This document shows positions 45,873 to 54,254 of a DNA stretch of 64,000 bases, piece by piece. Where the stretch lies: the NCBI RefSeq assembly GCF_900107415.1, contig NZ_FNPX01000004.1, forward strand, positions 124,001 through 188,000, in the 5' to 3' direction. Position 1 is the first letter of the stretch. The number at the start of each line of letters is the position of its first letter. The position numbers and the translations under genes were made by a program. Under the pieces are notes generated by a model that was given only the letters and a program-made list of their open reading frames with translations, was not told the origin of the DNA and made no database searches. The DNA comes from Jannaschia faecimaris. GTDB lineage: Bacteria; Pseudomonadota; Alphaproteobacteria; Rhodobacterales; Rhodobacteraceae.

Positions 45873-46343
45873 TCAGGTGCGCCGCGCTGCAACGAACCAG
45901 ATCATTGCCAGGCCAAGCGACAGCACACCGTTCCATCCGGCCATCGTCAGGCCCAGCTGCCAGACGATATCGTCGCACATGACGATCGTGTCGGTGATTT
46001 CAGTCGAAAGGAGGTCGGTTGCCGAGAGGGACGAGAGGCCGTCGCCCCCGCCGGTGCAGCTGCTGGGACCGGGCCACCAACCTTGTTCCACGCCGGCATG
46101 GAAAAAGCCGATTCCGCTGGTCGTGAGTGCGGCCAAGCCCGCCAGTGCCGCCATCGTCCGCGGCATCACTCCCGACACCGCCAGAATGCCCAGCACGATC
46201 GCCGCCGCATGGGGCCAGCGTTGCCAGATGCACATCGCACAGGGCGCATAACCAGCCAATTGGAACAGGAACGCCCCGCCTAGAAGGCCGATGTGGCCAA
46301 CTGTCGCGATGCTGGACAGGGGCCGGGCGACAAGACGCTTCAT
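45873..46343 (-). CDS. dsbB: disulfide bond formation protein B
   Basis: A 156-residue inner-membrane protein of the DsbB family. It re-oxidises DsbA using quinone. The first periplasmic pair is in PCAMCIWQRWPH (CxxC), and a second pair is given by SSCTGGG and VMCDDI in the second loop. Four hydrophobic helices are present. The ATG overlaps the stop of the YqaA-type gene upstream. No dsbA gene is in the window. Confidence 0.9.
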   Translation of the reverse strand: MKRLVARPLSSIATVGHIGLLGGAFLFQLAGYAPCAMCIWQRWPHAAAIVLGILAVSGVMPRTMAALAGLAALTTSGIGFFHAGVEQGWWPGPSSCTGGGDGLSSLSATDLLSTEITDTIVMCDDIVWQLGLTMAGWNGVLSLGLAMIWFVAARRT

Positions 46344-46918
46344 ATAAACCTCAGCAATACGAAAGCCCCGATCAGGACAACGAAAAAGGCGGAGAAAACA
46401 AGGCCCAGGTGCCGTTCGATGAAGCCGCGGATAGGGGGGCCGAATTTCCACAGCAGCCCCGCGACGATAAAGAACCGCAGGCCGCGTGCAACAACGCTTG
46501 ATACAATAAAGACGGGCAGGGAAAGCTGCGTCCCCCCCGACAGGATGGTGATGACCTTGTACGGAAAGGGTGTCACGCCTGCTATCAACACGGCCCAAGA
46601 CCCCCATTCGTTGTAGCGCGCTCGGAACGCTTCGAAGCTGTCGGCTTTGCCCAGCGCAGTGAGGACCGGCTCACCCAGCGTCTCGAACGCGAAGAATCCT
46701 ATGGCATAGCCAGCCATACCGCCCGCAACGCTCGCCGCTGTGCACACAAGCGCGGTCAGCCAAGCGCGTGAGGGTGCGGCCAGAACCATCGGGATCAGCA
46801 GAATATCGGGCGGGATCGGGAAGATCGAGCTTTCGACGAAGCTCACGATGGCCAAAACCCAGAGCGCGCGGGGATGCGCGGCCCAGGAAAGCGTCCAGTT
46901 ATAGAGGCTTCGGATCAT
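46340..46918 (-). CDS. YqaA/DedA-family membrane protein
   Basis: A 192-residue membrane protein of the SNARE-associated (DedA/YqaA) family. It carries VESSIFPIPPDILLIPMVLA near the start and ITILSGGTQLSLPVFIVSS in the second half. The family is linked to lipid carrier recycling and membrane homeostasis. The start is at 46918 before MIRSLYNW; longer frames upstream run antisense to the metallopeptidase gene. It is coupled to dsbB by ATGA. Confidence 0.85.
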   Translation of the reverse strand: MIRSLYNWTLSWAAHPRALWVLAIVSFVESSIFPIPPDILLIPMVLAAPSRAWLTALVCTAASVAGGMAGYAIGFFAFETLGEPVLTALGKADSFEAFRARYNEWGSWAVLIAGVTPFPYKVITILSGGTQLSLPVFIVSSVVARGLRFFIVAGLLWKFGPPIRGFIERHLGLVFSAFFVVLIGAFVLLRFI

Positions 46919-46985
46919 GACTTGCCGGTCCCACGGAACCGTCGCAGGGTCAAGAGATTGGTTTGTCTCACCGGGGGAGGCGCAT

Positions 46986-47843
46986 ATGCGTTGGCAAGGG
47001 CGACGGGGAAGCCGCAACATCGAGGATCGGCGCGGGCGAAGCGCTGGCCGCGCCGTGGCCGGCGTCGGCAGCCTTGGCATCGGTGGGCTGCTTTTGGTCG
47101 TGGTCGTCGGCTGGGTGTTCGGGATTGACGTATCGCCGTTGCTTTCGGGCGGTAACGCGGGCGGTTCGCAGGTGTCGCGCCCCGTCACTGCGCAAGAGCA
47201 GCGAGAGGCGGAGTTCGTGTCCGTCGTTCTGGCCGACACCGAAGAGGTCTGGGCGGACGTGTTCCGCAGGCAGGTGGGCGAAGCATATCGCGCACCGATG
47301 CTGGTGCTTTTCTCCGGCGTGACATCCAGCCCTTGCGGCGGGGCGTCGGGCGCGACCGGCCCGTTCTACTGTCCCGCGGATCGCAAGGCCTACCTCGACA
47401 CCGCTTTCTTCACCACGCTGGAGCAACGGTTGGGCGCGCAGGGCGACTTTGCAGCCGCCTACGTGGTTGCCCACGAGGTCGCGCACCACGTTCAGAACGA
47501 GTTGGGTATTCTGGGGCAAGCGAACCAGGTCCGGGCGCAATCGTCCCCGGAGCAGTCGAACGCGATATCCGTGCGGATCGAACTTCAGGCCGACTGTCTG
47601 TCGGGGATATGGGCGCGAATGGCCCAGGAAAGTTTCGGAAGTCTGGAGCGGGGCGACCTGCGCGAAGCGGTAAATGCCGCGCGACAAATTGGCGACGACC
47701 GGTTGCAGCGCATCCAGGGTCGCGTGCCGATGCCGCATACCTTCACCCACGGCACATCTGAGCAAAGAGCGCGATGGTTTGAGCGCGGCTACCAGAGCGG
47801 GGACATCCAGTCCTGTGATACGTTTTCAGCCCGTCAACTCTAG
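46986..47843 (+). CDS. neutral zinc metallopeptidase (YpfJ/KPN_02809 family)
   Basis: A 285-residue membrane-anchored peptidase of the zinc_peptidase (YpfJ) family. One hydrophobic segment (about residues 24-47) follows a basic N-terminus, and the catalytic motif AYVVAHEVAHHVQNELG (HExxH) is at about residue 160. ELQADCLSGIWA is the usual third-ligand block. Substrates are unknown. The ATG at 46986 has GGGGGAGG upstream. It is divergent from the yqaA-dsbB pair. Confidence 0.88.
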   Translation: MRWQGRRGSRNIEDRRGRSAGRAVAGVGSLGIGGLLLVVVVGWVFGIDVSPLLSGGNAGGSQVSRPVTAQEQREAEFVSVVLADTEEVWADVFRRQVGEAYRAPMLVLFSGVTSSPCGGASGATGPFYCPADRKAYLDTAFFTTLEQRLGAQGDFAAAYVVAHEVAHHVQNELGILGQANQVRAQSSPEQSNAISVRIELQADCLSGIWARMAQESFGSLERGDLREAVNAARQIGDDRLQRIQGRVPMPHTFTHGTSEQRARWFERGYQSGDIQSCDTFSARQL

Positions 47844-47917
47844 CAGGGATCGGCCGTCTTCCGGATTGACGGGGGCGGGGCGGGAAGATACGCAGCCCGC
47901 ACTACCTCGCGAGACGG

Positions 47918-48002
47918 GCCCGTGTGGCGGAATTGGTAGACGCAGCGGATTCAAAATCCGCCGCCGCAAGGCTTGCCGGTTCGAGTCCGGCCACGGGTAC
48001 CA
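47918..48002 (+). tRNA. tRNA-Leu (CAA anticodon)
   Basis: A complete 85-nt class-II tRNA including an encoded CCA end. Acceptor arms GCCCGTG (47918-47924) and CACGGGT pair, with one G-U at the end. The D-loop AATTGGTAGACGC, the anticodon loop TTCAAAA with CAA, a variable arm and the T-loop GGTTCGAGTCC are all present. The CAA anticodon reads UUG. Confidence 0.95.
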
Positions 48003-48829
48003 CCTGAATAGTAGGTTTATTAAGCGATACACCCCATTCGGGGGCCCGGATGCCGGAATACGATTCGCTGGGAAAGCCGAAAATTGTTTCGAAAGTGCGA
48101 ACGGCCGAAAAACACGGGTGTAGCACATTCGGAAACAGAGCATTTTCAAGCCGCCTCACCGCCGCCTTATTTCGTTTCCGTTTTTGCAACGACCGATAGT
48201 GGACGGGATGAGCCTGACGGGAATTGCCCTGCATAAGATGATTGGAAACAGATGCTTGAAGATTCTTTCGTCGAAGGTGGCGCAGGTCCTGTTGAGTAAA
48301 ACACTTCTATTGTTGAACACCTAGAAACAGATTGCCGTGACAATTGTGCGCGCTCGGCCCAAGCGCGCCTTAATTTGGCCGCATGCGCCCAACGCGGGAC
48401 ACTTTTCGCCTCATTTCACTTCCACGAGGTCGGTTGATCGGCTAAAACTTGCGTACGCCTGATTTTGGGCGGTGTGCGCTGGCCATTTTGGCGACCGCAT
48501 TTGTGAGCATCCGGATGGATGTGGCTTGTTTTGTGCGGGTACGGTCCGATTAGGACGTACGATGGTTCTCTGCTGGAATCCCCTCACTGATACAGGCGCG
48601 CCATCCGCCAGTGTCTGCAGATGTGATTGCCCTTAAGCCATTCGGCAAACATCGCCAATCGATCGGGCCATTTTAACCGGACCGAGCGGAGTTGCCGTCT
48701 TGCTGACGTTGCCGACCCATCAGCACCATTACAGTGCAGTCACCAAGACTGCCTTGGTCCCTTCATTTAATGATCTCTGCCGGATTGCCGCGCCAAGCGC
48801 GCCTCGGTGCTGTTTCAGGAGTCACTGCC
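48003..48829. other. 827-bp non-coding stretch between tRNA-Leu and the RTX/Hint gene
   Basis: No credible gene, tRNA or repeat of the tRNA 3' end was found, so an integration site is not supported. GCGCGCT and AGCGCGC (48348-48368) form a seven-base-pair hairpin followed by CTTAATTT. The region should hold the promoter of the RTX/Hint gene, but no element stands out. Confidence 0.6.
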
Positions 48830-51613
48830 ATGACCTTTCCCACTACGCCCGCAGATAAGACCCTGATTGACTTTAACGATCAGGGGGCCGGCACGATCAT
48901 CGACGGGCAGTATTCGGTCGACGGCGTGACGATCAGCAGCATCAATCACGACGGGTCCATCGATTCCCAGAACCCCCCGATGATCTTTGATTCGGCGTGT
49001 CCGACCGGCGGTGACTGGGACCTGGCGACGAGCAACCTGGGCAAGGTTCTCATCCTGTCGGAGGATCGTGACAGCCATGATCCCGACGACAATGCCAGCG
49101 GCGGAATTTTCAAGTTCGACTTTGATGGCGATGTCACGGTGCACTCGCTGACCCTTCTGGATGTGGAGGAAGGCGCGTCGATCAAGGTCTATGACGAACA
49201 CAGCAATCTGCTTAAGGAAGTAGACATCTACACATCGAACAATGGTCAGTACGTTGCCGATATCAGCGTCGATGACGCAGCTTACATGACGATCGAGCTT
49301 TGCGGCTCCGGTGCGGTTGACAACCTGTCGTTCACGAAGGGCCCCGCGCTCGATGGCGTCGTCAACGGCACCGGTGGGGACGATCTTATCAACTTGGTCT
49401 ACGTGGATGCGCAGGGTGATCGGATCGACAACAACGATGCACTGGGTGTCGAAGGCACGACGGGTGACGAAGATCTGGTTCTGGCAGGGGCTGGCAATGA
49501 TACCGTCTACGCCGGCGCGGCCGACGATATCGTGCGCGGGGAGAGCGGCGATGACGTCCTCGACGGTGGTGCCGGAAACGATGTGCTGGAGGGTGGCGAC
49601 GGCGACGATGAAATCGACGGCGGTGTGGGCAACGATCGGATCGAAGGTGGCGACGGCGCAGACACCATCAGGGGTGGGGATGGTGATGACCTGATTGTCG
49701 GTTTTGATTCCGTTTCGATCAAAGATGGCGATACGACCGTTATGGAAGATGACGGCGCGGATGATCTTCTGATTGGCGGCTTCGGTGATGACACGATCCT
49801 GGGCGGCGATGGTGATGATACGATCCGCGGCGACGACGAGTTCGGCAATTGCCCCACAGGCGCGAGTACGTATTTCGAGGAGTGGGCGCAGGACATCTCG
49901 AACGTGGTGTTTTATTTCGACACGGACGGCGACGGTGTGTTCGACGTTCAGGTCAAGGTGGACGACTTCCCGGACGATGGTTCCGGCACATTCATCTCGA
50001 ACGATCTGGACGACTTCTACGGTCAATTGGCCGCGTTTGCGGCCGACGGCGGCTCCGTGCCGTCCGACGCAACCGTTCTTGGGGTCTCAATCAAGGGTGG
50101 CACCCAGCCGACAAAGTATTTCGCTGTCGACGGCAACGCCAATGGCGAATTGCCCGACCCGGGCCCGACCAACAACACGGGGCCTGGAAACGATGCAGAG
50201 CTCAGCTACGGCGATTTCTTCTCGACCTATGACCCTGCCGCATCGAACGGAAGCGGGAGTGAAACGTTCAATGACCTGATCGACGGCGCCAACGGCGCGG
50301 ATTTGATCTTCGGCGACAAAGGGGATGATACGATCTTCGGCGGGGCCGGTGATGACACGATTGACGGTGGTATCGGCAACGACCTGATCGACGGCGGCAC
50401 AGGTAACGACCTGATCGAAGGCGGCGACGGCAACGATACCATCGATGGCGGTTCCGGAGGCGACACGCTGCACGGCGGGGCTGGTGAGGACCAGATTGAG
50501 GGCGGCACCGGCAACGACTCGATCACTGGCGGTGACGGCAACGACACAATCCGCGGCAACGGGGGTGATGATACCCTCGATGGTGGCGCGGGTGACGACT
50601 CGGTCTCGGGCAGTGCCAACGACGACCTATTGTTCGGCAGCGACGGCAACGACGAAGTGTTTGGCTCCGGCGGCAATGACACCCTGGACGGCGGCGCGGG
50701 TGACGACGAGGTGCGCGGCGGCAAGGGCGAAGATCGGGTTTCGGGCGGCGATGGTAACGACACCGTGACCGGCTCTGACGGCAACGATACGATCGACGGT
50801 GGCGACGGGGCCGACACGATCGACGGTGGCGATGACCGCGATCTGATCCTTGGTGCCACGACTGGTGACATGATTGACGGTGGCTCGGGTGGCGATGATT
50901 TCGATACGCTTGACCTGACCGGATCGGACGTTGCTTTCATCGATTACGACCCTGAGAATGTTGAGAATGGCGTCGTCAACTTCCGCGATGGCACCACGGC
51001 GCAATTCGAGGATATTGAGGCCGTTATCCCGTGCTTCACGCCGGGCACGCTGATCGCTACACCGAAGGGCGAGGTCGCGGTGGAGGCGTTGCAGGTCGGC
51101 GACCGGGTTATCACCCGAGACAACGGAATCCAGTTGATCCGCTGGGTCGGCAAGCGGGATATGACCGCAGCTGAGCTGTCGCAGAACGGGGCATTGCGCG
51201 CCGTGATGATCGGTAAAGGAGCCTTGGGTCACGGCCTGCCCGAGCGTGATATGGTCGTGTCGCCGCAGCACCGCGTCCTGATCGCCAACGACGAAACCAT
51301 GCTCTACTTTGACGAGCGTGAGGTGCTGGTCGCGGCAAAGCATCTGGTCGGCCGACCGGGCGTCGAGCGGATGGGTGCGACTGATATCACCTACCACCAC
51401 GTGATGTTCGACAACCACGAGGTCATTCTCTCGGACGGTGCCTGGACCGAAAGCTTTCAGCCGGGCGATCACTCGCTCAAGGGGCTGGGAAAAGCCCAGC
51501 GAGAGGAGATCTTCGCGATCTTCCCCGAATTGCGCGAACATGAAGGGCGCGAGGGGTATCCGGCCGCACGCCGGATGCTGAAGCGTCGGGAAGCTGAATT
51601 TCTCGTGCGGTAA
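48830..51613 (+). CDS. RTX calcium-binding repeat protein with C-terminal Hint domain
   Basis: A 927-residue secreted-type protein without an N-terminal signal peptide. A non-repeat domain (about residues 5-190) is followed by two blocks of GGxGxDxxx calcium-binding repeats (about 210-340 and 480-690), separated by a non-repeat part rich in aspartate. The Hint domain begins at cysteine 735 in PCFTPGTLIATPKG, with VVSPQHRVLI as the next block. Hint domains can cut themselves from the preceding chain. RTX proteins are exported by type I systems; no such exporter is in the window. CAGGAG precedes the ATG. Confidence 0.9.
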   Translation: MTFPTTPADKTLIDFNDQGAGTIIDGQYSVDGVTISSINHDGSIDSQNPPMIFDSACPTGGDWDLATSNLGKVLILSEDRDSHDPDDNASGGIFKFDFDGDVTVHSLTLLDVEEGASIKVYDEHSNLLKEVDIYTSNNGQYVADISVDDAAYMTIELCGSGAVDNLSFTKGPALDGVVNGTGGDDLINLVYVDAQGDRIDNNDALGVEGTTGDEDLVLAGAGNDTVYAGAADDIVRGESGDDVLDGGAGNDVLEGGDGDDEIDGGVGNDRIEGGDGADTIRGGDGDDLIVGFDSVSIKDGDTTVMEDDGADDLLIGGFGDDTILGGDGDDTIRGDDEFGNCPTGASTYFEEWAQDISNVVFYFDTDGDGVFDVQVKVDDFPDDGSGTFISNDLDDFYGQLAAFAADGGSVPSDATVLGVSIKGGTQPTKYFAVDGNANGELPDPGPTNNTGPGNDAELSYGDFFSTYDPAASNGSGSETFNDLIDGANGADLIFGDKGDDTIFGGAGDDTIDGGIGNDLIDGGTGNDLIEGGDGNDTIDGGSGGDTLHGGAGEDQIEGGTGNDSITGGDGNDTIRGNGGDDTLDGGAGDDSVSGSANDDLLFGSDGNDEVFGSGGNDTLDGGAGDDEVRGGKGEDRVSGGDGNDTVTGSDGNDTIDGGDGADTIDGGDDRDLILGATTGDMIDGGSGGDDFDTLDLTGSDVAFIDYDPENVENGVVNFRDGTTAQFEDIEAVIPCFTPGTLIATPKGEVAVEALQVGDRVITRDNGIQLIRWVGKRDMTAAELSQNGALRAVMIGKGALGHGLPERDMVVSPQHRVLIANDETMLYFDEREVLVAAKHLVGRPGVERMGATDITYHHVMFDNHEVILSDGAWTESFQPGDHSLKGLGKAQREEIFAIFPELREHEGREGYPAARRMLKRREAEFLVR

Positions 51614-51757
51614 CACGTAACTGGGGTTTTGCCCGCCCTTTCTGGTGCGGGACGATTTGGCGTAGCGGGGCAGTAGATGGCGGCTGCCCCGTTAGCGTTT
51701 GAGGCGGCTGGTTTTCGTGTTAACTGCGGGGTCAGGAAAATTCGCGCGGAGAACATA

Positions 51758-52189
51758 ATGCGGCGTCTGCACTTCTACATCATGGGTTTGATTGCGCTGG
51801 GTTACGGTGTGGTCGGGATGGCCGAATACGTCATGGTCTCCTACGGGTTGCAGCTGGGATGGCTCGATAAGTACCCGGCCGAGCAGATCGAATGGCTGGC
51901 CAGCCTGCCGAACTGGGTTCACGGGGTCTGGGGTGCGCATGCTACTCTGGCGCTGGTCGGAGCCCTTTGCCTGTTGGCTCATCTGCGTCCGGCAGTCTGG
52001 ATGCTGTTTTTCGCTTTCGGCGCGTTGCTCGTGTTGGAGATATGGGCGGTGGTTTTCGCCTCGCCGTCGCTTCTTGCTCTGACCAGCAGCGCCACGATGA
52101 CCTGGGTGGTCATGGCCTTGGTGACTGGCCTTAGCCTTCTGATTTATCTTTATGCGCGGCAGGAGCGGCGCACGGGCGAGGTGCTCTGA
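51758..52189 (+). CDS. four-helix membrane protein of unknown function
   Basis: A 143-residue protein with about four hydrophobic helices: residues 7-30, 48-70, 77-98 and 110-130. I do not recognise a family. The start at 51758 (MRRLHFYIM) has GGAGA six bases upstream; an earlier frame adds 27 unlikely residues. It follows the RTX/Hint gene by 144 bases and precedes the FbpC-like gene by 60 bases. No function can be assigned from the neighbours. Confidence 0.7.
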   Translation: MRRLHFYIMGLIALGYGVVGMAEYVMVSYGLQLGWLDKYPAEQIEWLASLPNWVHGVWGAHATLALVGALCLLAHLRPAVWMLFFAFGALLVLEIWAVVFASPSLLALTSSATMTWVVMALVTGLSLLIYLYARQERRTGEVL

Positions 52190-52249
52190 TCCGCTTTACC
52201 GTCTTGCGCGGCGCTGCTAGGAAAGCCCGACTAAAACGCTAGGGGTTTG

Positions 52250-53335
52250 ATGGCACCGCTTCTGCACGTCGAGGGACTTGTCCGGCATCTTGGCGGACGA
52301 AACGTGGTCGACAACATTTCGTTGTCCGTGCCGGCGGGCCAGGTGACATGCCTGCTCGGGCCGTCGGGATGCGGCAAGTCGACGACGCTGCGCATCATCG
52401 CTGGTGTCGATCGACAGGACGCCGGGGTTGTCAGGCTCAACGGCCAGATTGTGTCGGACGACACGCGCCACGTGCCTGCCGAAAGGCGCGGCGTGGGCCT
52501 AATGTTCCAGGACTTCGCTTTGTTTCCGCATCTTACGGTTGCCCAGAACATCGCGTTCGGCTTGCCTAAGGATGCCACGTCGACGGTGCGGGTGCAGGAC
52601 CTCTTGAACCGAGTCGATCTGGCAGGCTACGGCGAAAAACATCCACATGAACTGTCAGGCGGCGAACAGCAGCGTGTGGCCTTGGCCCGCGCGTTGGCTC
52701 CAAGACCCAAGATCATGCTGATGGACGAGCCGTTTTCGGGCCTCGATAACCGTCTCCGAGACGAGATTCGCGATGCGACTCTCAGCGTACTCAAGCAGGA
52801 GGGGACCGCCGTTCTGCTTGTCACCCATGAGCCGGACGAGGCCATGCGGATGGCCGACGAAATCGCATTGATGCGCGACGGACGAATCGTTCAGCAGGCT
52901 GCCCCCTATAACATCTATAATGCGCCCGCTGACTGTGCGGCAGCCGGGTTTTTCAGTGATATCAATATTTTAAATGGGGAAGTCCACGGTGCACTGACCG
53001 AAACACCCTTCGGTCAATTCCTGGCACCGGGCCTTTCCGAAGGGGCGGAAGTTGACATCGTATTCCGGCCCCAACACGTCCGCATCGACTTTGATCGCAA
53101 CGGCCAAGGTCCGCACCCGACAGCGGCCGAGGGGACTCCTGCGCGCGGCACGGTCCTGCGCGCGCGGTTCATGGGCAAAGAGAGTTTGGTGGAGTTCTTG
53201 ATGGACGACGGAACAAGCCGAGTCACGGCGACCGTTCCGGCGGTTTTTCTGCCTAAGCCCGGCACGATCCTATGGTTGTCGATCCGACGAGATAGGTGCT
53301 TCGTTTTTCCCCGAAAGACGTCCGCAGCGGCATGA
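52250..53335 (+). CDS. ABC transporter ATP-binding protein (FbpC-like)
   Basis: A 361-residue ATPase of the iron(III)/spermidine-type importer group. The Walker A is GPSGCGKST, the signature LSGGEQQR, and the Walker B IMLMDEPFSGLD. The C-terminal part carries VDIVFRPQHVRID, a TOBE-like regulatory domain. The ATG at 52250 has AGGGG just upstream. No binding protein or permease is adjacent, so it may serve a transporter encoded elsewhere, possibly that of the iron-binding protein at 36 kb. Confidence 0.88.
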   Translation: MAPLLHVEGLVRHLGGRNVVDNISLSVPAGQVTCLLGPSGCGKSTTLRIIAGVDRQDAGVVRLNGQIVSDDTRHVPAERRGVGLMFQDFALFPHLTVAQNIAFGLPKDATSTVRVQDLLNRVDLAGYGEKHPHELSGGEQQRVALARALAPRPKIMLMDEPFSGLDNRLRDEIRDATLSVLKQEGTAVLLVTHEPDEAMRMADEIALMRDGRIVQQAAPYNIYNAPADCAAAGFFSDINILNGEVHGALTETPFGQFLAPGLSEGAEVDIVFRPQHVRIDFDRNGQGPHPTAAEGTPARGTVLRARFMGKESLVEFLMDDGTSRVTATVPAVFLPKPGTILWLSIRRDRCFVFPRKTSAAA

Positions 53336-53346
53336 TTTCGTACAGA

Positions 53347-53377
53347 AAAAGCCGCCCCGGGACAACAGGGCGGTTTT
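53347..53377. terminator. bidirectional terminator between fbpC-like and mepK-like genes
   Basis: CCGCCC (53352-53357) pairs with GGGCGG (53368-53373); neighbouring A and T residues extend the stem to about ten pairs on either strand. T-runs (TTTT, and TTTTT on the minus strand) follow. It fits the convergent pair of genes on either side. Confidence 0.75.
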
Positions 53378-53401
53378 GGCAAGGCAGAACCTGTCAGAAG
53401 T

Positions 53402-53983
53402 TCAGCGTCCCCAGGACCGGACGTCACCACAGTCGACATGGGTGAAGTTCGAACCGGAGTAACGCCCGACACCACCAGCGCCGCAGCTGGCCGCGGCCCG
53501 TGATACCTGACTCACCGACCGGGAGGACAGGCGCAAATCGGCGGCTCGTCCTTCCAAGTGAAGCGAATACTTGGCAACACCGCTGGAGCGTCGGCGCAGC
53601 ATCGCGTTCGTCGCCGGCGACCTATAACCCGACAGCAGGAGGAAAGGCTCTCGTGCGTCGACAAGGCGATGCGTCGCGGCAATGATGTCCACGGTGCGGT
53701 TATCTATCGATTTCACTTCGTTCCGACGCCAGTCGCGGAAGAAGAAGTTGATCTCGGCCAAAGCGTCACGAAGGTAGTCCCCCTCAATCCAATAGACCGT
53801 TTCCATGCTCTCGCCGGTACGTGCGTTGTGCATCTTGACTGTGCGGATGTCGCCACCCCCACGCAAGAACCCGGCTGCTTTGGAATAGGTTGGTGCGGCG
53901 GCCACTGCGGTTGCAGCGAAAGCGCCTAGAAGTCCCCGCCGTGTCATAGACATCGGCGCGCTTGCGGATATTTTTTCGCTCAC
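53402..53983 (-). CDS. DUF882/YcbK-family peptidoglycan endopeptidase (MepK-like)
   Basis: A protein of about 193 residues with a twin-arginine-like signal, MTRRGLLGAFAATAVAAAP, and a DUF882 (M15-like) domain. The zinc-binding residues are in SLHLEGRAADL and THVDCGDVRSWG; LSGYRSPATNAMLRR is diagnostic. YcbK (MepK) cuts peptidoglycan cross-links in Escherichia coli. I chose the GTG at 53983, with GGGG upstream; starts at 54010 or 53947 are also possible. It is divergent from the L,D-transpeptidase gene, as in the ycbB-ycbK locus. Confidence 0.85.
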   Translation of the reverse strand: MSEKISASAPMSMTRRGLLGAFAATAVAAAPTYSKAAGFLRGGGDIRTVKMHNARTGESMETVYWIEGDYLRDALAEINFFFRDWRRNEVKSIDNRTVDIIAATHRLVDAREPFLLLSGYRSPATNAMLRRRSSGVAKYSLHLEGRAADLRLSSRSVSQVSRAAASCGAGGVGRYSGSNFTHVDCGDVRSWGR

Positions 53984-54254
53984 GTTTTGCCCCAATTTGG
54001 TTTTGACCATCTTCGCGGTCTCGTTTGCCCTACCCCAAGCGACAGGCACTCAGTGACACAGACGGGGTGATTCTCGAAGCTGGGATACCTCCATTGGTGT
54101 AGGTGAGCAAAATCTCGCGCATCTGGGATTCGTGATGAAACCTTTTCTGGTCTGTTGCACCTGTGCCTAAAAAGACTTTCTTTGAAAAAGGTGAATGGAC
54201 ATCATTTTTCCCTCGGGTAACCTAATATTCGAGCTCTGATTTTTGAGGTTTTCG

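Noticed and set aside
47826-48234. Open frames antisense to tRNA-Leu, with the phrase WYPWPDSNRQALRRRILNPL
   Set aside because: This is a well-known false protein produced by the reverse strand of leucine tRNA genes; the tRNA itself is clear.
47918-48829. Possible tRNA-linked integration site after tRNA-Leu
   Set aside because: No direct repeat of the tRNA 3' end, integrase gene or mobile element was found in the following sequence.
49480-50900. Repetitive DNA that might suggest a CRISPR or tandem repeat
   Set aside because: The periodicity is that of nine-residue GGxGxDxxx coding repeats, not identical repeats with unique spacers.
49311-50940. Several frames on both strands across the RTX repeats, rich in Ser/Pro/Val
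   Set aside because: They arise from repeat codons of the RTX gene read in other frames or on the other strand and have no independent start signals.
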